Assembly (NCBI GenBank): GCA_018240595.1
Contig: JAFEFL010000070.1
Span: 372,001 to 436,000, forward strand
Reading direction: 5' to 3'
Length of the DNA: 64,000 bases
DNA from: Pseudomonadota bacterium
Lineage (GTDB): Bacteria > Pseudomonadota > Alphaproteobacteria > Rhizobiales > Xanthobacteraceae
In this document: piece after piece, positions 18,645 to 28,312 of the stretch
Position numbering within the stretch: the stretch's first letter is position 1
Layout: each line of letters begins with the position of its first letter
Notes under the pieces: model-generated
The model's input: the letters and a program-made list of their open reading frames with translations, nothing else
Databases searched by the model: none
What the model was told of the DNA's origin: nothing
Program-made: the position numbers and the translations under genes

Positions 18645-19727
18645 TCAGCCGCTCTTTTCCAGGTGCGCGCGCAGCTCGTTGATCGAGGCAAAGCGCAAGG
18701 TGCCCTGAGGCAGTTCGGCCTCGATCGAGCCGTCGACATAGAGCGTATAGCCCATGCCATCGACCACCCCCGACTTGAGGATGGCGACGGCGCGCGGCTC
18801 CTCGCGCGGACGCTCGGCAAGATCGGCGTCCTCGGCCGTGCGGTCTTTTTCGGGTGCGATATCCGTCGCGGCTTCCTTCGGCTTCGCCGGTTCCCCATCG
18901 AGGGACTTGGCCGCGGGCCACATCGCGTCGAACAGGCCGGACTCGGCCTTGACCGGCTCCGCCGACCGGAACGGCTCCGACGCCCTGCCGAGAGGCGCCG
19001 CCCTGAAGGGGGCAGGCCCCAGCGGTTCGAAGCGGCGCCGCTCGCGCTCCGCTGGTTCAGCCGCGCGCGGCTCGGGCTCGTCGGCCTCGGCTGGCGCGAC
19101 AGAAGCTTCTTCGGCCTCTCCTGGGCTCGCGGGCGACGGCGCAAGCTCCGCCGGTGTCTCGGGCTCGGACCTATTCTTGTCGGTGCGGAGTGCCGGCGTC
19201 TCGTCGCGCTCGCCGTCGGCATCGGTTTCCGGATTGGGCAGAGCCGGCGACAAAGCCGCCAGTTCCTCCTGCTCGCGCAGCGGCCGCTTCGGCAGCGGCG
19301 GCAGGGCGAACGGCCGCGGTGGTGGCGGCGGCGGCACCTCGGCCTTGGCTTCGGCAGGAGCGGGCTCGGCCGGCGGCGATACGGCCGGCTCGGCGGCGGT
19401 CTCGGGCCGCGGCGGTGCCTTGGGCTTCGGCGGGAATGGCGCGCGCGCCGGCGCCGGCTGCACGCCCGCGCGCAGCGGCATCTGCATCTCGCCTTCGACC
19501 CGGCCCGATCGCATGGCGCCAGGCCGCGCCAGCGCCTCGGTCAATTGCTGCACGCGACTGACGACGACGCCGAGGGCGAGGACGACAAGGCCACCCATCG
19601 CGGCCACGGCGCCGGAGATGATCAGCGTATTGCCGAAGCTGAATTCGTTGATCGGAATTCCATAACCGATCGCAGCCGCGCCGATCGCGAAGGCGACGGC
19701 ACCGACGCAGTAAAGCAGAATCGGCAT
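18645..19727 (-). CDS. Membrane protein with long Pro/Glu/Ala-rich linker
   Basis: A 360-residue protein from ATG 19727. Two N-terminal membrane helices (MPILLYCVGAVAFAIGAAAI, then a second at about 32-56) and a short coil (VSRVQQLTEALARPG) are followed by roughly 220 residues rich in Pro, Glu and Ala, surely disordered. A small C-terminal domain follows (AILKSGVVDGMGYTLYVDGS, then LRFASINELRAHLEKSG). The tail probably sits in the cytosol at the membrane. I recall similar uncharacterised proteins in Bradyrhizobium relatives and assign no function. The mRNA leader contains a terminator-like hairpin just before the ribosome site. Confidence 0.72.
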   Translation of the reverse strand: MPILLYCVGAVAFAIGAAAIGYGIPINEFSFGNTLIISGAVAAMGGLVVLALGVVVSRVQQLTEALARPGAMRSGRVEGEMQMPLRAGVQPAPARAPFPPKPKAPPRPETAAEPAVSPPAEPAPAEAKAEVPPPPPPRPFALPPLPKRPLREQEELAALSPALPNPETDADGERDETPALRTDKNRSEPETPAELAPSPASPGEAEEASVAPAEADEPEPRAAEPAERERRRFEPLGPAPFRAAPLGRASEPFRSAEPVKAESGLFDAMWPAAKSLDGEPAKPKEAATDIAPEKDRTAEDADLAERPREEPRAVAILKSGVVDGMGYTLYVDGSIEAELPQGTLRFASINELRAHLEKSG

Positions 19728-20062
19728 GTTCGATTCGATCCTCGAAAAACGCGGCCCGTGTGCGCCGGGCCGCTCTCAAACCGTGAAATCAAGCCCGGCG
19801 CCAGGCCACTCCGAAGCTAAGCCATTATTCCAACGAGGAATTCTCGCCTTTTTGGCCAGCTTGGGCAAGAGGGCTGGCAAACTTTGTTGAGTCTTCTGCC
19901 TGGAGCAATGCATAGCGCGCGCCCAAATGAAGCAAGCGCGGACGTTGCCCCGGGAACCATCAGGGCCTAATTAACGACCCTGAGGAACTCGAACGGGATG
20001 CGCCGGTTGCCCACCCGGGGCTGGCGAAATTCCGCGTTCAATTCGTGACCGAGGAGGATCTG
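19728..20062. other. 335-base gap between divergent membrane-protein and sod genes
   Basis: This region carries the divergent promoters of the Pro-rich membrane protein (minus) and superoxide dismutase (plus). The only strong structure is the minus-strand terminator-like hairpin at 19745-19773, listed separately. A strong ribosome site (GAGGAGGA, 20051-20058) precedes sod. No open frame with coding character was found, and I cannot place -35/-10 elements confidently. Confidence 0.45.
19745..19773 (-). terminator. Minus-strand intrinsic terminator or leader attenuator
   Basis: Read on the minus strand, GCGGCCCG (19773-19766) pairs perfectly with CGGGCCGC (19758-19751) across a 7-base loop, and is followed directly by GTTTTT (19750-19745). 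This is a textbook rho-independent terminator shape. It lies in the leader of the Pro-rich membrane protein, only 18 bases before its ATG at 19727. So it either ends a short unannotated upstream transcript or acts as an attenuator. Confidence 0.55.
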
Positions 20063-20665
20063 ATGTCTTTCAAGCTGCCCGAGCTGCCTTATGCCTACGA
20101 CGCGCTCGCGCCCTACATGTCTCGCGAAACGCTCGAATATCACCACGACAAGCACCACAAGGCGTATGTGGACAACGGCAACAAGCTGCTGGAAGGCTCG
20201 GGCCTGGAAGGCAAGTCGCTCGAAGAGATCGTGAAGGGCTCGCACGGCAAGAACGCCCCGCTCTTCAACAATGCCGGTCAGCACTACAACCACATCCACT
20301 TCTGGCAGTGGATGAAGCCGAATGGCGGCGGCGACAAGATCCCGGGCAAGCTCAAGGCCGCGATCGATTCCGATCTCGGCGGCGTCGAGAAGATGAAGGC
20401 CGACTTCGCGGCCGCCGGCGCCGGGCAGTTCGGTTCGGGCTGGTGCTGGATCGAAGTGAAGGGTGGCAAGCTCGCCATCTCGAAGACGCCGAACGGCGAG
20501 AACCCGCTGGTCAACGGCGCCTCGCCGATCCTCGGCTGCGACGTCTGGGAGCACTCCTACTACATCGACTACCGCAACCGCCGCCCCGACTATCTCAAGG
20601 CGTTCATCGACCACCTTGTGAACTGGGAACACGTCGAACAAATGTATCTCGCCGCCACCAAGTAA
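20063..20665 (+). CDS. sodB: Iron/manganese superoxide dismutase
   Basis: A 200-residue Fe/Mn superoxide dismutase converting superoxide to oxygen and hydrogen peroxide in the cytosol. The start at ATG 20063 (MSFKLPELPYAYDALAPYMS) has GAGGAGGA 5 bases upstream. Metal-ligand and active-site motifs are intact: LEYHHDKHHKAYVDNGN, FNNAGQHYNHIHFWQWM, GAGQFGSGWCWIEV and CDVWEHSYYIDYRNRRPDYL. A Gln in the NNAGQ motif, where iron enzymes carry their second-shell Gln, favours the iron-type. Some rhizobial relatives accept either metal. A strong terminator follows, so it is probably monocistronic. Confidence 0.96.
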   Translation: MSFKLPELPYAYDALAPYMSRETLEYHHDKHHKAYVDNGNKLLEGSGLEGKSLEEIVKGSHGKNAPLFNNAGQHYNHIHFWQWMKPNGGGDKIPGKLKAAIDSDLGGVEKMKADFAAAGAGQFGSGWCWIEVKGGKLAISKTPNGENPLVNGASPILGCDVWEHSYYIDYRNRRPDYLKAFIDHLVNWEHVEQMYLAATK

Positions 20666-20682
20666 GCCGCGATACATGGTAG

Positions 20683-20716
20683 AAAGGGCGGCGCCAGACC
20701 GGCGCCGCCCTTTTTT
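20683..20716 (+). terminator. Rho-independent terminator after sodB
   Basis: A perfect 13-base stem, AAAGGGCGGCGCC (20683-20695) with GGCGCCGCCCTTT (20701-20713), with a 5-base loop AGACC and a run of six T beginning at 20711. It lies 18 bases beyond the sodB stop, so it should end the sodB transcript efficiently. The next gene starts at 20751. Confidence 0.92.
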
Positions 20717-20750
20717 CTTTGCACGCCTCGATTCATTGCCGACAACACGT

Positions 20751-21992
20751 ATGACCAAGAACAGCGTCGAAGTAGCCGTGATCGGCGGCGGCGCCGCCGG
20801 CATCGCCGCGGCGCGCAAACTCGCGGCGCATCACGTCGACTGTCTCGTCGTCGAAGCGCGCTCGCGCCTCGGCGGCCGTGCCTACACCGTGCAGCATCCC
20901 GCGGGCTTTGCGCTCGACATGGGCTGCGGCTGGCTGCATTCGGCCGACTGCAATCCGTGGGTCGCCGTCGCGACCTCGCAGGGACGCGTCTTCAGCAAGG
21001 CGACGCCGCCCTGGGGCCGCACGACGATGACCAAGGTCATGCCGGTCGAGGAGCAGCGCGCCTTCCGCGCCGCGATGGGCGATCTGTTCGAACGCGTGGC
21101 GCAAGCCGCCGCCACCGGCATCGACCGCCCGGTCTCCGATCTCGTGCCCGCCGACAGCCGCTGGACCGGCATGCTCAATGCGGTGATGAGCTACATCGCC
21201 GGCGCCGAACTCGATCGCATGTCGACCATCGACCTCGATCGCTACGAGGACACCGAGCTGAACTGGCGCCTGGTCGATGGCTACGGCGCCATGATCGCCG
21301 CATCGGCGGGCGGGCTCGCCACCGCGTTCGACAGTCCCGTGACACGCATCGATCACAGCGGCCGGCGCATCCGGATTGAAACGGCCAGGGGCGTCATCGA
21401 AGCCGACCGTGTCATCGTCACGCTGCCGACCAGCATTATCGGCGTCAGCGATGATCTCTTCCGCCCGGCGCTGCCGCACAAGACCGAAGCCGCGCTCGGC
21501 CTGCCGCTCGGTCTCGACGACAAGTTGTTCATTGCGCTCGACAACGCCGGGGAGTTCGAACCGGAAAGCCGCGTCTTCGGCCGCACCGATCGCGCGGGCA
21601 CGGGTAATTATCATTTCCGGCCGTTCGGCCGGCCGATCATCGAATGCTATCTCGCCGGCCGCTGCGCGCGCGAACTGGAAACCGGCGGCGATGCGGCCTT
21701 CTTCGACTTCGCCGTGTCGGAGCTGACAGGGCTCTTCGGCGCAGATTTTGCGCGTCGCCTCACGCCGCTGCAGCTTCACCGATGGGGAGCCGATCCCTTT
21801 GCCCGCGGCGCCTACTCCTACGCTGTCCCCGGCGCCGCCGAGCAGCGCGCCGTGCTCGCCGCGCCGGTCGACGACCGTCTGTTCTTCGCCGGCGAGGCCA
21901 CCTCGCGCCATGACTTCTCCACCGCGCATGGCGCCTTCATCACCGGCAGCGAGGCTGCCGATCGCGTGATCGCGGCGCGCCGGAAATCGTGA
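20751..21992 (+). CDS. FAD-dependent amine oxidase / FAD-binding oxidoreductase
   Basis: A 413-residue flavoprotein from ATG 20751 (MTKNSVEVAVIGGGAAGIAA). The N-terminal Rossmann motif GGGAAGIAAARKLAAHHVDC leads to the Glu that binds ribose (VVEARSRLGGRAY), typical of the monoamine-oxidase / phytoene-desaturase superfamily (PF01593). The C-terminus has the second FAD contact RLFFAGEATSRHDFSTAHGA followed by GSEAAD. Such enzymes oxidise amines or related substrates. The substrate here is unknown and there is no signal peptide. The following dehalogenase gene starts about 60 bases later on the same strand, so the two may share a transcript. Confidence 0.9.
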   Translation: MTKNSVEVAVIGGGAAGIAAARKLAAHHVDCLVVEARSRLGGRAYTVQHPAGFALDMGCGWLHSADCNPWVAVATSQGRVFSKATPPWGRTTMTKVMPVEEQRAFRAAMGDLFERVAQAAATGIDRPVSDLVPADSRWTGMLNAVMSYIAGAELDRMSTIDLDRYEDTELNWRLVDGYGAMIAASAGGLATAFDSPVTRIDHSGRRIRIETARGVIEADRVIVTLPTSIIGVSDDLFRPALPHKTEAALGLPLGLDDKLFIALDNAGEFEPESRVFGRTDRAGTGNYHFRPFGRPIIECYLAGRCARELETGGDAAFFDFAVSELTGLFGADFARRLTPLQLHRWGADPFARGAYSYAVPGAAEQRAVLAAPVDDRLFFAGEATSRHDFSTAHGAFITGSEAADRVIAARRKS

Positions 21993-22051
21993 TTTCCCCC
22001 TGCGTCGGCGCTGTGCTTTCCAAAGCGCCTGAAAACGTCGCGGAGGAAATG

Positions 22052-22711
22052 ATGCCGTCCATATTTGTCTTCGATGCTTATGGCACCTTGTTCGACGTGC
22101 ACGCCTGCATCGCACGCTTCGAACAGGAAGCCGGGCCCGACATCGCGCGCATGTCGGAAATCTGGCGCACCAAGCAGCTCGAATACTCGTGGACGCTCAC
22201 CATGGCCGGCCACTACACCGACTTCTGGACCTTGACCGGGCGCGCGCTCGATTACGCGATGGCGCGCGTGCCCGGCGTTCCCAAGGCGCTGAAGCCGCGC
22301 CTCCTGAACTCGTACTTCGAGCTCGATGCGTTTCCTGACGCGCGCGACACGCTCAAGGCCCTGAAGGGTGCCGGCCATAAGACCGGCATCCTGTCGAACG
22401 GCTCGCCAAACATGCTCGACGGCTGCGTCGATGGCGCCAAGATGCGCGGCGAACTCGACGCCGTGCTGTCGGTCGATGTGCTGAAAATGTTCAAGCCGCG
22501 GCCGGAAGTCTATGCGTTGGTGACCGATCACTTCCGCTGCAAGCCCGCCGACGTCACCTTCGTGTCGTCGAATCGCTGGGACGTGATGGCGAGCGTTTCG
22601 GTCGGCTTCCGCGGCCTGTGGATCAACCGTGCCGGCATGCCCGACGAGTATCCCGACTTTGCGCCGCAAAAAATTCTCGGCAGTCTGACCGAATTGACGG
22701 CGCTGGCCTGA
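22052..22711 (+). CDS. Haloacid dehalogenase, type II (L-2-haloacid dehalogenase family)
   Basis: A 219-residue HAD hydrolase from ATG 22052, with GGAGG 5 bases upstream. The motifs match L-2-haloacid dehalogenases: nucleophile Asp in FVFDAYGTLFDV, substrate Arg in IWRTKQLEYSW, GILSNGSPNML, Lys in LKMFKPRPEVYALV, and SSNRWDVMAS with the Ser, Asn and Asp of the active site. These enzymes hydrolyse (S)-2-haloalkanoic acids to (R)-2-hydroxy acids through an aspartyl ester. Because the full catalytic set is present, dehalogenase activity is credible, although natural substrates of many homologues are untested. The protein is cytosolic. Confidence 0.9.
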   Translation: MPSIFVFDAYGTLFDVHACIARFEQEAGPDIARMSEIWRTKQLEYSWTLTMAGHYTDFWTLTGRALDYAMARVPGVPKALKPRLLNSYFELDAFPDARDTLKALKGAGHKTGILSNGSPNMLDGCVDGAKMRGELDAVLSVDVLKMFKPRPEVYALVTDHFRCKPADVTFVSSNRWDVMASVSVGFRGLWINRAGMPDEYPDFAPQKILGSLTELTALA

Positions 22712-22799
22712 AGAACCTTTTTCTACGCGGAGGGCTGGCGGGAGCATTTCCGCCGCCCTATATCGGCGGAACAATTGTCCCCCGCCCCGCGATTCATTC

Positions 22800-23749
<950 letters not shown>

Positions 23750-23753
<4 letters not shown>

Positions 23754-24511
23754 ACGGCCGCGCCATTCTCGCTATCTACAAGTTCGAAATGGCGCGCACT
23801 TTGCGCACCATCTGGCAGAGCATCGTCTCGCCGGTCATTTCGACCTCGCTGTATTTCGTGGTGTTCGGCGCGGCCATCGGCTCGCGCATCACCGAGATCG
23901 AAGGCATCCCCTACGGCGCCTTCATCGTGCCGGGCCTCATCATGCTGACGCTGCTGACGCAGAGCACGATGAACGCCTCCTTCGGCATTTACTTTCCGCG
24001 TTTCACCGGCACGATCTACGAAATCCTGTCGGCGCCGGTGTCCGCCTTCGAGATCGCCTGCGGCTACGTCGGCGCGGCGGCGACCAAGTCCGTGATCCTC
24101 GGCCTCGTCATCCTGGCGACGTCGTGGCTGTTCGTGCCGATCCAGATTCTGCACCCGTTCTGGATGATCGGCTTTTTGATCCTGACCGCGGTGACCTTCA
24201 GCCTGTTCGGCTTCATCATCGGCATCTGGGCCGACGGTTTCGAACAGTTGCAGATCATTCCGCTGCTGATCATCACGCCGCTGACCTTTCTCGGCGGCAC
24301 CTTCTATTCGACGCATGTGCTGCCGCCGCTGTGGCAGAAGATCGCGCTGTTCAATCCGGTCGTTTACCTGATCAGCGGCTTCCGCTGGAGCTTCTTCGAA
24401 GTCGCCGACGTGACGCCCGCGATCAGCCTCGGCATGACGCTGGTGTTCCTGCTGGTGTGTCTCGCCGTCGTCTGGTGGATTTTCCGCACCGGATACCGCC
24501 TGAAAAAGTAG
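23750..24511 (+). CDS. ABC-2 type transporter permease (YadH-like)
   Basis: A 253-residue inner-membrane protein with six hydrophobic helices. Features of ABC-2 permeases (PF01061) include IYKFEMARTLRTIWQSIVSP at the N-terminus, IEGIPYGAFIVPGLIMLTLL, STMNASFGIYFPRFTGTIYE and TPLTFLGGTFYSTHVLPPLW. It pairs with the preceding ATPase, whose stop its ATG overlaps. The homodimeric permease plus two ATPases would export a lipid, glycan or drug. The downstream genes make osmoregulated periplasmic glucans, but nothing shows that this exporter acts on them. Confidence 0.92.
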
Positions 24512-24643
24512 CAAACGCGACGATCTTCCACGCGTCATCACGACGGCGACGATGGAACTCTAACCTCTCCCCGGCATTGACCGTGCGCAATTGTGCTCGA
24601 GGCGCCGCCTGCGGCGGCGCTCCGCATTGGGAGAAGTCTCTTC

Positions 24644-26185
24644 GTGAATCGTCGGCAGTTCCTCGCGTCTACGGCCGTCGTCGCGACCGCAGCCATAGTG
24701 CCTTTGCAGCGCGCCGGTATCGGGGCGGCGCAACCGGCGGCGGCTGCCGTGCCGCAGCGTCCGCCCGTTCCGTTCGAACCGGCGAATGTCCGGCAGATGG
24801 CCAAGGAATTGGCGCAGAAGCCGTTCCAGGCGCCCGACCAGAAGCTGCCCGGCAATCTCAAGGACATCGACTACGACCAGTATCGCAAGATCCGCTTCAA
24901 GCCGGAACGCGCGATCTGGCGCGATGAAAAGCTGCCGTTCCAGTTGCAGCTCTTCCATCGCGGTTTCTTTTATTCCAGCCGCGTCGATCTGTTCGAGGTC
25001 GCCGGCGGCAAGGCCAGCGCCATCGTCTATTCGCCCGACCTGTTCACCTTCGAGGACATCAAGGCGCCTGACCCGGGCAACGATCTCGGCTTTGCCGGCT
25101 TCCGCATTCACGCGCCGATCAATCGGCCCGACTACTATGACGAGGTCGGCGTGTTCCTCGGCGCCAGCTATTTCCGCGCCGTCGCCAAAGGCGAGACCTA
25201 TGGCCTGTCGGCGCGCGGCCTCGCCATCAACACCGCCGATCCGAAGGGCGAGGAGTTCCCCGCCTTCAAGGCGTTCTGGATCGAGAAGCCGCAACCGGGC
25301 GCGAACTCGATCGTCGTCCACGCCCTGCTCGATTCCAAGAGCGCTGCCGCGGCGTATCGCTTCACCATTCGGCCGGGTGAAACCACTGTCTACGACGTCG
25401 AGATGGCGCTCTATCCCCGCGCCGACATTGCCGAGCCGGGCATCGCGCCGATGACCAGCATGTTCTTCTTCGACGCCAACGACCGCGCCAACATCGACGA
25501 CTTCCGTCCGGCGGTGCACGATTCCGATGGCCTCGCCATGCATAACGGCCGCGGCGAAGTCCTGTGGCGCGTCCTGACCAATCCGCAGGATCTGCAGATT
25601 TCCAGTTTCTACGACAACAACCCGCGCAATTTCGGCCTGCTGCAGCGCCAGCGCGACTTTGCCGCCTACCAGGACCTGGAGTCGCATTTCGAGACGCGGC
25701 CGAGCCTGCGCGTCGAGCCGATCGGCGACTGGGGCGCCGGCGAGGTGCGGCTGATCGAGATTCCGACCAAGACCGAGATCCACGACAACATCGTCGCCTT
25801 CTGGCGGCCGAAGGACCCGCTCAAGGCCAAGGGCGAGTACAACTACACCTATCGCCTGCATTGGGGCGAAGGCAAAAGCGGCGAAGGCCTCGCCCGCTTC
25901 ATGAAGACCATGAGCGGCGCCGCCGGCGACAAGGACCGGCTGTTCGTCTGCGACATCGCCGGCGCCAAACTCAAGGACGTCAAGCCTGAAGCGGTGCGCG
26001 CCGACGTCACCGCCAATGTCGGCAAGATCAAGAACGTCGTCAGCCAACCGAACCCGCAGACCGGCGGCTGGCGGCTGTCGTTCAATCTCGAGCCCGGCAA
26101 CGAGGCGGTCGTCGAACTGCGCGCGCGCCTGATGCAGAACGACGAGCCGCTGTCGGAAGCCTGGGTCTATCGATGGACGCCGTAG
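24644..26185 (+). CDS. opgG: Periplasmic glucan biosynthesis protein OpgG/OpgD
   Basis: A 513-residue MdoG-family protein (PF04349). Start chosen at GTG 24644 because GGGAGAAG lies 7 bases upstream and it places a twin-arginine signal at the N-terminus (MNRRQFLASTAVVATAAIVP). Mature-region landmarks are DYDQYRKIRFKPERAIW, LQLFHRGFFYSSRVDLFEV, FLGASYFRAV, GLSARGLAI and the C-terminal FWRPKDPLKAKGEYNYTYRL. MdoG proteins act in the periplasm to shape or branch the glucan made by OpgH. The Tat signal is also typical of the paralogue OpgD, so the symbol is provisional. It overlaps opgH by 13 bases. Confidence 0.93.
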   Translation: MNRRQFLASTAVVATAAIVPLQRAGIGAAQPAAAAVPQRPPVPFEPANVRQMAKELAQKPFQAPDQKLPGNLKDIDYDQYRKIRFKPERAIWRDEKLPFQLQLFHRGFFYSSRVDLFEVAGGKASAIVYSPDLFTFEDIKAPDPGNDLGFAGFRIHAPINRPDYYDEVGVFLGASYFRAVAKGETYGLSARGLAINTADPKGEEFPAFKAFWIEKPQPGANSIVVHALLDSKSAAAAYRFTIRPGETTVYDVEMALYPRADIAEPGIAPMTSMFFFDANDRANIDDFRPAVHDSDGLAMHNGRGEVLWRVLTNPQDLQISSFYDNNPRNFGLLQRQRDFAAYQDLESHFETRPSLRVEPIGDWGAGEVRLIEIPTKTEIHDNIVAFWRPKDPLKAKGEYNYTYRLHWGEGKSGEGLARFMKTMSGAAGDKDRLFVCDIAGAKLKDVKPEAVRADVTANVGKIKNVVSQPNPQTGGWRLSFNLEPGNEAVVELRARLMQNDEPLSEAWVYRWTP

Positions 26186-28308
26186 CGCAGAGCCGCGCGC
26201 CGGCGCCGCAGGCCGCGCCTCGCGAGCGGCCGCCGTTCCTGCCGCGAGAAGCGCCGATCGACATGCCGGGCCAACCGCTGCACGGCACGGGACGCCCGCC
26301 GTCGCCGGACGCGATGCGCCCGCGCGGGCTGGCGCTGCGCCGCGCCTTTATCGTGCTCGCCACCTTCGCGATGACCGCCTTCGCCGCCGACCAGATGTAT
26401 CTGGTGCTGTCGGTATCGTCGCTGACGCTGCTCGAGACCGCCATTCTCGTCCTGTTCGTCATCCTGTTCGCGTGGATCGCATTTTCCTTCGCCAATGCCG
26501 CGGTCGGCTTCGTCCTGACCTTGTCCGGATACGACCGCACGCTGGACATCGATCCGCGAAAACCGCTGCCGGAGCTGCGCCATCGCCACGCGCTGCTGGT
26601 GCCGACCTATAATGAAGAGCCGGGACGGCTGTTCGCCCGGCTTCAGGCGACCTACGAGTCGATTGTCGAGACCGGCCGCCACGACAGCTTCGATGTCTTC
26701 GTCCTCAGCGACACCACCGATCCGGCGACCTGGCTCAACGAGGAGAAGCAGTATCTGGCGCTGATCGCGCGTACCGGCAGCAAGCGCCTGTTCTATCGGC
26801 ACCGCCGCGATAATGTCGCGCGAAAGGCCGGCAACATCAGCGACTGGGTGACGCGCTTCGGCGGCCATTACGACAGCATGGTCATTCTCGACGCCGACAG
26901 CCTGATGACCGGCGACGCCGTGGTGCGCCTTGCGGCGGCGATCGAGCAGCATCCGGACGTGGCCCTGGTGCAGACGCTGCCGATCATCGTCAATGGCGGC
27001 ACGATCTTCGCGCGGCTACAACAATTCGCCGGCCGGCTCTACGGTCCGATGCTGGCGCGCGGCATCGCCTGGTGGTTCGGCACCGAGAGCAATTACTGGG
27101 GCCACAACGCCGCGATCCGCGTCAAGGCTTTTGCCGCCCATGCCGGACTTCCCGAACTTTCCGGCCGCAGGCCCCTCGGCGGCCACATCCTGTCGCACGA
27201 CTTCGTCGAGGCGGCGCTGATGCGCCGCGCCGGCTGGGCCATCATGATGGCGCCGAGCCTGCGCGGCAGCTACGAGGAGACGCCGCCGTCGATTACCGAA
27301 TTCGCCGCGCGCGACCGCCGCTGGTGTCAGGGCAACCTGCAGCATATGAAGATCCTGCCGGCGCGCGGCCTGCATTTCATTTCGCGGCTGCATTTCCTCA
27401 TCGGCATCGGCGCCTATATCACCGCACCGCTGTGGTTCATCTTCCTGATCATCGGCATCCTGATCTCCCTGCAGGCGCACTTCATTCGCCCGGAATACTT
27501 CGCCAAGGGCTTCACGCTGTTTCCGGTGTGGCCGGAGGAAGATCCGATCCGTGCGGCTTACGTGTTCGGCGCCACCATGGCGATGCTGATCTCGCCGAAA
27601 TTCCTGGCGCTGATCGCGGCGCTCTTCAACGGCAGCGAGCGGCGCGGCTTCGGCGGCGGCTTTCGCATGATCGCGAGCACGCTCGTCGAGATTTTCCTCT
27701 CCGCTCTGATCGCACCGTCGATGATGGTGTTCCAGTCGCAGGCGGTCGCCAGCGTGCTGCTCGGGCATGACTCCGGCTGGAACGTACAGCGCCGCGACGA
27801 CGGCTCCCTGCCCTTCGCCGAACTCATGCGTCGCTACGGTCCGCTGACTTTGGTCGGGCTGATACTGGCTGCCGCGGCCTATGCGGTGTCGTTCTCGCTG
27901 TTCCTGTGGATGACGCCGGTCACCATCGGCCTGTCGCTGGCGATGCCGCTCGCCGCGCTCACCGCCCGGCGCGGCTTCAACGTGCTGCTGGTGGCGCCGG
28001 AAGGCCGCACCCCGCCTGCGGTGCTAACGCGCGCCAATGAACTCGGCAACGAGCTGGTCGCCGACGACACGACGCTCGACGGCGCGCTGCACGACGCCGA
28101 TTTGGCGCAGGCCCATTTGAGCCAGCTCGCACCGCCGCTACCGCACGCCCCGGGCCAGATCGACAAGGACTTGGTCATCGCGCGGGCCAAGCTCGCGGAA
28201 TTCGACAGCCTCGATCAGGCGCTGACACTGCTCAGCGCCCGGGAGAAGCGATCGGTGCTGTCCGATCCCGAAGGCTTTCGCGAGCTGGCCGCGCTGGCGC
28301 GCCCCTGA
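26173..28308 (+). CDS. opgH: Glucans biosynthesis glucosyltransferase OpgH
   Basis: A 711-residue inner-membrane family 2 glucosyltransferase that polymerises UDP-glucose into the beta-1,2 backbone of osmoregulated periplasmic glucans. A disordered Pro-rich N-terminus is followed by two membrane helices (about 60-115). The catalytic domain has LLVPTYNEEPGRLFARL, VFVLSDTTDP, VILDADSLMTGD (DxD), ILSHDFVEAALMRRAG and RDRRWCQGNLQH (the QxxRW-type motif), and further helices lie beyond residue 400. The opgG-opgH order and the 13-base overlap are classic. Glucans help adaptation to low osmolarity and host contact in Hyphomicrobiales. Confidence 0.96.
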   Translation: MDAVAQSRAPAPQAAPRERPPFLPREAPIDMPGQPLHGTGRPPSPDAMRPRGLALRRAFIVLATFAMTAFAADQMYLVLSVSSLTLLETAILVLFVILFAWIAFSFANAAVGFVLTLSGYDRTLDIDPRKPLPELRHRHALLVPTYNEEPGRLFARLQATYESIVETGRHDSFDVFVLSDTTDPATWLNEEKQYLALIARTGSKRLFYRHRRDNVARKAGNISDWVTRFGGHYDSMVILDADSLMTGDAVVRLAAAIEQHPDVALVQTLPIIVNGGTIFARLQQFAGRLYGPMLARGIAWWFGTESNYWGHNAAIRVKAFAAHAGLPELSGRRPLGGHILSHDFVEAALMRRAGWAIMMAPSLRGSYEETPPSITEFAARDRRWCQGNLQHMKILPARGLHFISRLHFLIGIGAYITAPLWFIFLIIGILISLQAHFIRPEYFAKGFTLFPVWPEEDPIRAAYVFGATMAMLISPKFLALIAALFNGSERRGFGGGFRMIASTLVEIFLSALIAPSMMVFQSQAVASVLLGHDSGWNVQRRDDGSLPFAELMRRYGPLTLVGLILAAAAYAVSFSLFLWMTPVTIGLSLAMPLAALTARRGFNVLLVAPEGRTPPAVLTRANELGNELVADDTTLDGALHDADLAQAHLSQLAPPLPHAPGQIDKDLVIARAKLAEFDSLDQALTLLSAREKRSVLSDPEGFRELAALARP

Positions 28309-28312
28309 GCCT

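Noticed and set aside
24644..28308. Idea that the upstream ABC exporter and opgGH form one glucan export system
   Set aside because: A 132-base gap separates the permease stop from opgG, OpgH itself moves the glucan across the membrane in known systems, and nothing in the ATPase or permease indicates glucans.
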